A stretch of DNA of 10,796 nucleotides, from NCBI GenBank assembly GCA_964576135.1, contig CAZNTZ010000021.1, positions 1 to 10,796 of the forward strand. The letters are read 5' to 3'. Of this stretch, positions 6,644 through 10,796 are shown piece by piece. Numbering within the stretch: position 1 is the stretch's first letter; each line of letters starts with the position of its first letter. The DNA is from CAZNTZ01 sp964576135 (GTDB lineage Bacteria > Pseudomonadota > Alphaproteobacteria > Rs-D84). Under the pieces are notes generated by a model. It was not told the origin of the DNA, searched no databases, and saw nothing but the letters and a program-made list of their open reading frames with translations. A program made the translations under genes and the position numbers.

Positions 6644-6950
6644 ACTTTTCTTTGGATTCTTGGGTCGCGGCTGGGTTGGCGGAATACGCGGCAAGATTGG
6701 CGTGTTTGCTTTGATACTGGCTTTGGTAATGTTTATTAGAATGTTTTTTGGCGAAGTATCGGTTCAAAAATTCATTATAAATATTTGGAAACTGAAAGAT
6801 GAAGAAGTTCGAATGGTTCAAGAACAAGCTAAATTGGATTTAATGAATAAACATATAAAGCTTATTATGGAGCATTCCCCAGATTACGTAGAAGAAATAT
6901 CACTCAAATATTTAAATATGGGTGACCCAAATACTAAAGTTTTAAAATAA
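6627..6950 (+). CDS. FtsB/DivIC-like septum formation initiator family protein, 107 aa
   Basis: This small bitopic membrane protein has the layout of FtsB/DivIC, the divisome component that joins FtsL and FtsQ and helps activate septal wall synthesis. From GTG 6627 the protein has a basic cytoplasmic N-terminus of about 23 residues (KDKIKL through RGK), one membrane helix at about 24-41 (GVFALILALVMFIRMFF), a coiled-coil-like segment at about 50-82 with EE, N and hydrophobic spacing, and then SPDYVEEISLKYLNMGDP (84-101). This last part matches the family's conserved end, where an acidic DYIEE-type stretch precedes an LGM-type motif. The frame runs open back to 6444, but that extension is antisense to dusB and has no domain. 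GTG 6627 lies 7 nt after a consensus -10, so the message is probably leaderless. The family assignment comes from pattern and architecture and is moderately sure. Confidence 0.7.
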   Translation: MKDKIKLFFGFLGRGWVGGIRGKIGVFALILALVMFIRMFFGEVSVQKFIINIWKLKDEEVRMVQEQAKLDLMNKHIKLIMEHSPDYVEEISLKYLNMGDPNTKVLK

Positions 6951-7001
6951 TTTCTGAATTAAAATAAAGAATTTTTTCTCATTAAAAGAATGTATAATTT
7001 G

Positions 7002-7010
7002 TGATACAAT
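7002..7010 (+). promoter_or_regulatory. Predicted extended -10 of tspO
   Basis: TGA followed by TACAAT (7005-7010) forms an extended -10; the string resembles the one at 232-240. A second hexamer, TATAAT, lies at 6993-6998. No good -35 accompanies either. Transcription from the first would start near 7017, just ahead of the AAGGAG ribosome binding site. Confidence 0.4.
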
Positions 7011-7035
7011 TATGTAAAACCAAGGAGTTTTAGAT

Positions 7036-7500
7036 ATGACAGTATTACTTTTTATAATATCAATTTTACTTTCTTTTCTTCCTGGAATTTTTGGTACAAT
7101 TTTTTCGGCAAATATGCGATACGATGCCTGGTACAGCATATTGAATAAATCAGTTCTTAATCCGCCTTCTTGGGTATTTCCTATTGCTTGGAATCTTATT
7201 TATTTAGCATTGGGTGTCGCGTTATTCTTGGTACTTATAAACAACATAAACAAATCAAAAAAGCCTTTGTTTATATTTATTATACATATGTTTGCAAATG
7301 CGTTTTGGTCATATTTATTTTTTGAATTACATATGGTTTTGCTAAGTGCATTGCTCATAATCGCTTTGTTGGCAATTGCGTGGATAATGCGTAAAGAATT
7401 TTCAAAAATCAACCGTGCAGCCGGAATACTTGTCTGGCCATACATACTTTGGTTGTGTTTTGCATTATATCTGAACAGCGCGGTATATTTTCTGAATTAA
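7036..7500 (+). CDS. tspO: TspO/MBR family tryptophan-rich sensory protein, 154 aa
   Basis: TspO is a five-helix membrane protein, related to the mitochondrial translocator protein, that binds and helps handle porphyrins and other tetrapyrroles. In alphaproteobacteria it modulates responses to oxygen and stress. Family hallmarks are present in order: an N-terminal helix, then WYSILNKSVLNPPSW with VFPIAWNLIY (32-56), NAFWSYLFFELH (88-99), and a final helix with WPYILWLCFALYLN (134-147). The PSW and PYxLWxxFAxxLN signatures are diagnostic. The length is usual for bacterial members. The start has a strong AAGGAG (7022-7027) 8 nt upstream. It lies 85 nt after the ftsB-like gene on the same strand, with its own predicted promoter, and ends 14 nt from the convergent ankyrin gene. 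Its ligand cannot be read from sequence. Confidence 0.93.
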   Translation: MTVLLFIISILLSFLPGIFGTIFSANMRYDAWYSILNKSVLNPPSWVFPIAWNLIYLALGVALFLVLINNINKSKKPLFIFIIHMFANAFWSYLFFELHMVLLSALLIIALLAIAWIMRKEFSKINRAAGILVWPYILWLCFALYLNSAVYFLN

Positions 7501-7514
7501 GCAAATAAAAATTC

Positions 7515-8288
7515 TTAACGAACTTTTTGTTGCGCCAATTCTGAATATCTTTGTGCACCATTACGTTTTAACATACTAACAATTATGTCAGATTCGGCAT
7601 CTATGGCTTTGTCCAGGACAGTGCTTGCACCAATGCTATGATTTGGGTTCACATATTTCAGCATATATTCCAAAGCCGGTATATAAGTACGTGTCGGATA
7701 AAACGCATCCCTGACCGTGTATATCATCATATAAATAGGTGTTTCGCTGAATTTATTTTCCACGTCTATTTTTGCACCATATTTTTGCAACAATTTTAAC
7801 ACAGATATTTTTTGTGAATCACGGGCCCATATATGAACAAATGTATTTTGAAATTCATCAATTACACTGTTTGCATCTACGCCATTTCTGAGATACAAAT
7901 CTATAAAATATAAACGATCATTTATAATCGCAGTCATAACGTCAGCAGCTGTCGGTTTTTCCAGTTTATTTTTAATATAATAGTTTGCAACATCTTGCAA
8001 ATTGTGCATTGCACAAAAACCGAGCACACTTTTTGCAAATTCAAACCTGGGAATTTTTTTCAAGCATTCCAAGATTTGATTATTGTCAGACATCTGAACA
8101 GCTGTTGATAACTGTTGTTTATTTTTATAATTATTATATCCCATTAACCAAATTGATTCGTCTATTAAATGAGTTTCTGCATAGCGTTTTGTATGTTTAG
8201 CAACTAATTCTGCAGGTGTAGTTGGTTTCACATTCTGCTCTGCTGCGGCTATTTCCCTGGCTTTTCTTTTTGCACCTTTTTGTGACAT
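7515..8288 (-). CDS. Ankyrin-repeat protein, 257 aa
   Basis: The N-terminal third is basic and Ala/Lys rich (MSQKGAKRKAREIAAAEQ) with no signal peptide and no recognised domain. From about residue 113 the protein contains degenerate ankyrin repeats. One covers DRLYFIDLYLRNGVDAN (about 124-140); the next covers the NTFVHIWARD region with VLKLLQKYGAKIDVENK (about 148-179). SETPIYMMI begins a third with an insertion (about 181-215). A fourth spans STVLDKAIDAESDIIVSML with KRNGAQ (about 222-246). Helix-loop periodicity and the G-x-D/N turns support the call. Ankyrin repeats mediate protein binding; in host-associated bacteria some are effectors, but nothing here shows export. AAGGA (8299-8295) precedes the ATG. 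The gene follows the ferredoxin-domain gene by 27 nt, so the two are probably one transcript. Partner and role unknown. Confidence 0.85.
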   Translation of the reverse strand: MSQKGAKRKAREIAAAEQNVKPTTPAELVAKHTKRYAETHLIDESIWLMGYNNYKNKQQLSTAVQMSDNNQILECLKKIPRFEFAKSVLGFCAMHNLQDVANYYIKNKLEKPTAADVMTAIINDRLYFIDLYLRNGVDANSVIDEFQNTFVHIWARDSQKISVLKLLQKYGAKIDVENKFSETPIYMMIYTVRDAFYPTRTYIPALEYMLKYVNPNHSIGASTVLDKAIDAESDIIVSMLKRNGAQRYSELAQQKVR

Positions 8289-8315
8289 AACAAATCCTTT
8301 GTTTATTTTTTATAA

Positions 8316-9098
8316 TTATCTGACTTTATCGGGACGTATACGTTCTAATATTCCAGCAAATGTAAGTTTTCTTATCTTAGTCATATGTTTTACAATATTT
8401 TCGGTCGGACATGCGGTTACGCAATCCCCACAATTTGTGCAACGGTTATGATTCACAGTGCTGGTTATTAATCCTGAACCCGGTATATCTTGGTCATTAA
8501 CAACTATGGCATTTGCTTTGCATGCTGCAACACATGCGGTATCGCATCCATCAATCAAATCTTGCATCGATTCATATTTTGCAGAATGATATTTTGCCTT
8601 TGGCGCAATACACCATGCTTTGCTGTCAACTACTTCTTTGCTGATAAAATAATAGTTTTGCCCTATTTCTTGTTTTACGCGTTCATCACGTTTGGCCAAT
8701 TTTGCAGCACGCCAATTATTCAATTTCCACAATGAATTCTTTTTCGCGGTTTCAATATCATTATACCAATATGAATATATTGGATAACCAACCAATTTTA
8801 ATTTATATTGTTTACGTATTACTGTGTGATATTCAGTGTGTTCACAAATCAGATCCATGTATGCATTAAAATATCTGACATGATTTTCATGTGTACGTGG
8901 TTTATCCATCAAATCAAACATTACGGATGCTGGGTTATAATCACTTTCTACTTCTTCCTGCACCTCTCGCACGGATGAAAAAAGCCAATATTTCTTATCT
9001 TTGTGAATTAAACGTGTTTGACCAACAAATTCTTTTGATGCTCTTTCAAAATCTGGCTCTACAAATCTCAGCGATAATAAATCAGAATCTTTGTTCAT
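8316..9098 (-). CDS. Protein of unknown function with C-terminal 4Fe-4S ferredoxin-type domain, 260 aa
   Basis: Residues about 1-175 are an unrecognised soluble region rich in aromatic and charged residues (for example KKYWLFSSVREV and GYPIYSYWYND). The C-terminal part holds iron-sulfur ligands: C220-x2-C223-x2-C226-x3-C230-P is a canonical [4Fe-4S] motif, while the preceding motif is irregular, C185-x3-C189-x3-C193, in the place of a second CxxCxxCxxxC. Either one cluster is bound, or a second cluster uses another ligand such as C163 or C85. There is no signal peptide or membrane segment, so a cytoplasmic electron-transfer or redox-sensing role is likely; the partner is unknown. AAGG (9111-9108) lies 9 nt from the ATG, and a consensus promoter with an internal palindrome lies upstream. 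The ankyrin gene 27 nt downstream is probably cotranscribed. It is not a simple ferredoxin, which is usually under 110 residues. Confidence 0.85.
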   Translation of the reverse strand: MNKDSDLLSLRFVEPDFERASKEFVGQTRLIHKDKKYWLFSSVREVQEEVESDYNPASVMFDLMDKPRTHENHVRYFNAYMDLICEHTEYHTVIRKQYKLKLVGYPIYSYWYNDIETAKKNSLWKLNNWRAAKLAKRDERVKQEIGQNYYFISKEVVDSKAWCIAPKAKYHSAKYESMQDLIDGCDTACVAACKANAIVVNDQDIPGSGLITSTVNHNRCTNCGDCVTACPTENIVKHMTKIRKLTFAGILERIRPDKVR

Positions 9099-9132
9099 TG
9101 TTAAAAACCTTAGTTTAATAACTATACGCTTG

Positions 9133-9160
9133 ATTTTATTACAAATAATTTATTTGTCAA
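9133..9160 (-). promoter_or_regulatory. Consensus promoter of the ferredoxin-ankyrin operon
   Basis: On the minus strand a perfect TTGACA (9160-9155) is followed after 16 nt by TAAAAT (9138-9133). Transcription would start near 9126, giving a leader of about 28 nt with the AAGG ribosome binding site. It shares the TTGACAAATAA context, the 16-nt spacer and the -10 hexamer with the promoter at 9359-9386 that reads the other way. Confidence 0.65.
9141..9157. promoter_or_regulatory. Operator-like palindrome between the -35 and -10
   Basis: ACAAATAA-T-TTATTTGT is a perfect 17-nt inverted repeat with 8-bp arms around a single central base. It fills the spacer of the ferredoxin-ankyrin promoter and overlaps its -35 by three bases, a classical position for a repressor site. 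AT-rich DNA yields chance palindromes, so this remains a candidate. Confidence 0.4.
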
Positions 9161-9176
9161 GACATTCAAACTAACA

Positions 9177-9353
9177 AATAAATATATCAGAAATATTTAT
9201 AAATACCTGAACCTTGCATACCTGTCACCAAGGATTATAAACGATATAATTGATGGTAATATTCCATCAGAAATTACTTTACAAAAGTTATTCACTCTTG
9301 GCAGTAAACATGACAAGTTTAATGAACAGGAAGAATTGGTTTATAAACCATAA
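9177..9353 (+). pseudogene. C-terminal remnant of a large serine recombinase (resolvase/invertase superfamily)
   Basis: This reading frame has no start codon of its own and ends at TAA 9351-9353. It contains LNLAYLSPRIINDIIDG followed by NIPSEITLQKLF. That pattern (AYLxP-x-I-x2-x-I-x-G-x-x-P-x-x-LT-x2-x-L) is the characteristic C-terminal segment of phage- and plasmid-type large serine recombinases, where it follows the HTH region. About 58 codons survive. Everything upstream, including the catalytic serine domain, is gone and the space is taken by the ferredoxin promoter. It is therefore a scar of an integrated element that has been deleted or replaced. The fragment lies between the ferredoxin operon and the adenylyltransferase-HD gene. 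The region 9099-9406 holds only this remnant and promoters. Confidence 0.65.
9337..9350. repeat. Perfect 14-nt palindrome upstream of the adenylyltransferase-HD promoter
   Basis: TGGTTTATAAACCA is a perfect inverted repeat lying 8 nt before the TTGACA -35 at 9359. It also forms the last codons of the recombinase remnant. It may be an activator or repressor site for the downstream gene, or chance. Confidence 0.35.
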
Positions 9354-9358
9354 AAATA

Positions 9359-9386
9359 TTGACAAATAAAAAAATAAGTATAAAAT
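9359..9386 (+). promoter_or_regulatory. Consensus promoter of the adenylyltransferase-HD gene
   Basis: A perfect TTGACA (9359-9364), 16 nt, then TAAAAT (9381-9386) predicts a start near 9393, directly before the AAAGGGA ribosome binding site at 9394-9400. The only upstream in-frame start codon for the gene is the TTG inside this -35, which makes that TTG an unlikely start. Confidence 0.6.
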
Positions 9387-9393
9387 TCTATTC

Positions 9394-9400
9394 AAAGGGA
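9394..9400 (+). promoter_or_regulatory. Shine-Dalgarno that points to an ATT start codon
   Basis: AAAGGGA lies 6 nt before ATT 9407. The codons from there read (M)QKIGFFAGSFDP, which aligns without gaps to the start of E. coli CoaD, MQKRAIYPGTFDP. The site is at the wrong place for the upstream TTG at 9359. Confidence 0.55.
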
Positions 9401-9406
9401 TTAACT

Positions 9407-10618
9407 ATTCAAAAAATTGGATTTTTTGCAGGATCTTTTGACCCATTTACTTGGAGACATTGGGGATTAATTTCTTCTGCACTTACAACTTATGATAAAA
9501 TATTTATTGGTATAGGAACAAACCCAGATAAAAAAACTTTGTTTTCAGATAATGAACGCTTAGAGATTATAAAAAATGCTATTAACGATTTTTTACAATC
9601 ACAAAAATATAAATATGTATTAAATGCAAAAAACACAATCGATGATATTGTTAGCACAAAAAAGTTATCAAACGATATAAATTGTATTCAACCTATTTTA
9701 TATAACAATCAAACTGTTGATACTGCTATAAAATTGGGTGCAAATACATTGCTGCGAGGGGAACGTAATTCTGCTGACAAAGAATATGAATATTCCATAA
9801 AAAAAGCAAATGAAATTTTATTAAATATTCGTAATAAACATTTAAGTTTTGATACTATAAATATTTATAAAAAAACATATAAACATATTTCTTCTTCTAC
9901 AACAAAAGCTTTGGTTAATTTAAGAGAATATATAGCTGCCGAAGAATACGTATTTCAATCAACACATAATGCAATAATGAAAAAAGCATTACAACCATTA
10001 TTTGAAAAAACATCTAATACATTTGGAATAACAGATAAAAAAACAATTGATTATGAATATAACAGATTGTCTACAATGTACACTTCTGACAGATTATATC
10101 ATAATATGTCACATATCGCAGCAATGGTAAATTATCTAAATATTTATGAAACCTATAATGGGAAATTAGAAGAATTTGATAAAAATATTCTAACTATGTC
10201 CATATTTTATCATGATTTTATTCAAACAAATGAAAATTCTGAACAACTATCCAGTTTGGCAGCATCTGCTTATTTAAAACATCAATCCGCTAACACTACG
10301 GAAAAAGTTACATCTTTGATAATGGCAACTAATCATACTGAAAATCTTATTTCATCAGATTTAGATAAATTAATTGCAGATTTGGATTTATCTATACTGG
10401 GAACAAAACACCGATATCCAACTTATGCTCGTAAAATTAGACAAGAATATAGCCAATATTCTGACTCTGATTTTGCTAATGGTCGTTGTGCTATTTTGGA
10501 AAAACTGTTATCAAAACCAAATTTATATAAAACTGATTTCTTCAAAAAAATGTTTCAAAAAACAGCAGAAGAAAATTTAAAATCTGAATTAAATTTCTGG
10601 AAAAGTTATTCAAAATAA
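9407..10618 (+). CDS. Fusion: CoaD-like (phosphopantetheine adenylyltransferase) domain plus COG4339-type HD phosphohydrolase, about 403 aa
   Basis: Numbered from ATT 9407, residues 1-190 resemble CoaD, which transfers AMP to 4'-phosphopantetheine in CoA synthesis: GFFAGSFDPF with Ser10 and His18, TNPDKKTLF (Lys42), RGERN with DKEYEYSIKKAN (117-134), and HISSSTTKAL (160-169). Position 17 of the TxGH motif is Arg instead of Gly (TWRH), and about 28 extra residues lie before RGERN. Residues about 210-395 match HD-superfamily phosphohydrolases of the COG4339 kind: RLYHNMSHI (His232, His236), FYHDFIQTNENSE (His269-Asp270), ATNHT, DLDLSILG (325-332), and YPTYARKIRQEY followed by FANGR. Both domains look complete, with no internal stop. 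The frame extends to a TTG at 9359, but that is the -35. The gene is very AT-rich and isolated. The fused activities suggest making and cleaving a nucleotide or coenzyme phosphate bond; the substrate is unknown. Confidence 0.85.
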   Translation: MQKIGFFAGSFDPFTWRHWGLISSALTTYDKIFIGIGTNPDKKTLFSDNERLEIIKNAINDFLQSQKYKYVLNAKNTIDDIVSTKKLSNDINCIQPILYNNQTVDTAIKLGANTLLRGERNSADKEYEYSIKKANEILLNIRNKHLSFDTINIYKKTYKHISSSTTKALVNLREYIAAEEYVFQSTHNAIMKKALQPLFEKTSNTFGITDKKTIDYEYNRLSTMYTSDRLYHNMSHIAAMVNYLNIYETYNGKLEEFDKNILTMSIFYHDFIQTNENSEQLSSLAASAYLKHQSANTTEKVTSLIMATNHTENLISSDLDKLIADLDLSILGTKHRYPTYARKIRQEYSQYSDSDFANGRCAILEKLLSKPNLYKTDFFKKMFQKTAEENLKSELNFWKSYSK

Positions 10619-10628
10619 ATTTTACTTA

Positions 10629-10710
10629 GTGACTCTGCAAAAACGCCCGTGGATGTAAGTGGGGATGGATTGGGGTAATTTGCCCCAGATTCCAGACATA
10701 CCAAAGTCAC
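10629..10710. other. GC-richer structured element with nested inverted repeats
   Basis: The ends GTGACTCTG (10629-10637) and CAAAGTCAC (10702-10710) pair with one mismatch. Inside, ATGT (10653-10656) can pair with ACAT (10696-10699), and TGGGG (10671-10675) pairs with CCCCA (10683-10687) around a 7-nt loop. The base composition is clearly richer in G+C than the flanking genes. It starts 10 nt after the HD-fusion stop and lies next to a tRNA. A small structured RNA, a miniature repeat element or a recombination-site remnant are all possible; no known RNA family was recognised. One minus-strand frame stays open across it, but it has no convincing start. Confidence 0.35.
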
Positions 10711-10748
10711 AAGTTGTTTATGTGCCGCACACAGCTGGCGAAAAATAA

Positions 10749-10774
10749 AAAATACCGCGAAACGGCGGTATTTT
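10749..10774 (-). terminator. Rho-independent terminator downstream of the tRNA
   Basis: AAAATACCGC (10749-10758) pairs with GCGGTATTTT (10765-10774) around a GAAACG loop. On the minus strand the hairpin follows the tRNA 3' end by 8 nt and runs into a T-rich stretch. A few T also follow on the plus strand, so it may work both ways. Confidence 0.75.
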
Positions 10775-10782
10775 ATTTATTC

Positions 10783-10796
10783 TGGTCGGGGCGACA
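10783..10796 (-). tRNA. 3' end of a tRNA gene (probably tRNA-Pro), runs off the right edge
   Basis: The minus strand reads TGTCGCCCCGACCA into the window: encoded CCA, discriminator A, and a 7-nt acceptor strand CGCCCCG preceded by the end of a T-stem. The complementary 5' acceptor strand would be CGGGGCG. A tRNA beginning with C and carrying discriminator A is typical of bacterial tRNA-Pro. The plus-strand translation ends FWSGR, the familiar antisense-of-tRNA string. Only 14 nt are in the window, so the anticodon is not visible. Confidence 0.65.

Noticed and set aside
6608..6694. 29-residue upstream extension of dusB
   Set aside because: The sequence is low in homology (proline and lysine rich), covers the divergent promoter and overlaps the ftsB-like gene; MFKAIKLSNL at 6607 is the expected Dus start.
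7497..7519. Hairpin TTAAG/CTTAA between tspO and the ankyrin gene as terminator
   Set aside because: The stem is only 5 AT-rich base pairs with a 13-nt loop and no T-run.
9359..9406. TTG 9359 as start of the adenylyltransferase-HD gene
   Set aside because: The TTG is the first half of a perfect -35, has no Shine-Dalgarno, and adds 16 residues without homology to CoaD.
10606..10740. Minus-strand open frame containing VTLVCLESGANYP and ending KIYFE
   Set aside because: It has no ATG, at best a GTG without ribosome binding site, overlaps the end of the HD-fusion gene, and upstream runs openly through the terminator and tRNA; kept only as part of the structured-element finding.
10720..10796. 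Plus-strand open frame starting ATGTGCCGC and ending FWSGR at the edge
   Set aside because: It runs through a terminator hairpin into the antisense of a tRNA; SGRQDSN-type endings are a known artefact of tRNA antisense translation.
1..10796. CRISPR array or tandem repeats
   Set aside because: No regularly spaced direct repeats of 20 nt or more were seen on reading through the window.

Overview
The window reads as chromosome of an AT-rich (about one third G+C by eye), gene-dense Gram-negative bacterium, most likely an uncultured, possibly host-associated alphaproteobacterium. The pointers are an alphaproteobacterial-looking UvrA, a RodZ-type HTH/DUF4115 protein, a NifR3/DusB-like dihydrouridine synthase, TspO, a minimal FtsB/DivIC-like protein, an ankyrin-repeat protein and very compact intergenic spaces. 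The lineage is an inference; no rRNA gene is present.

Left part (1-1180): the first 56 codons of ffh (SRP GTPase) run leftward out of the window. Divergent from it are two very AT-rich orphan genes of unknown function (267-671 and 767-1141), closed by a bidirectional terminator.

Middle part (1183-7500): a leftward block is transcribed in the order dusB, rodZ-like, terminator, uvrA, PAP2 phosphatase. Together these cover tRNA modification, cell-shape scaffolding, nucleotide excision repair and an exported lipid phosphatase. Back-to-back with dusB is a small FtsB/DivIC-like division protein starting at GTG 6627, followed by tspO. The dusB and ftsB-like start codons are 19 bp apart. Their predicted promoters are nearly mirror images sharing one -10 region, so both messages would be leaderless.

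Right part (7515-10796): a leftward pair encodes a ferredoxin-domain protein and then an ankyrin-repeat protein, driven by a consensus promoter that contains a palindrome. Beyond it lies a decayed C-terminal fragment of a large serine recombinase, a mobile-element scar. Next is a rightward gene fusing a phosphopantetheine adenylyltransferase-like domain, with Arg in place of Gly in the TxGH motif, to a COG4339-type HD phosphohydrolase; its natural start appears to be an ATT codon. The window closes with a GC-richer structured element of about 80 nt, a terminator and the 3' end of a tRNA gene (probably tRNA-Pro) on the minus strand.

No CRISPR array, intact insertion sequence or replication origin was seen. 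The most unusual items are the adenylyltransferase-HD fusion beside the recombinase scar, and the symmetric leaderless divergent promoter. Genes with a good Shine-Dalgarno contrast with genes (uvrA, dusB, ftsB-like) that lack one and have a -10 hexamer 7-9 nt before the start codon.
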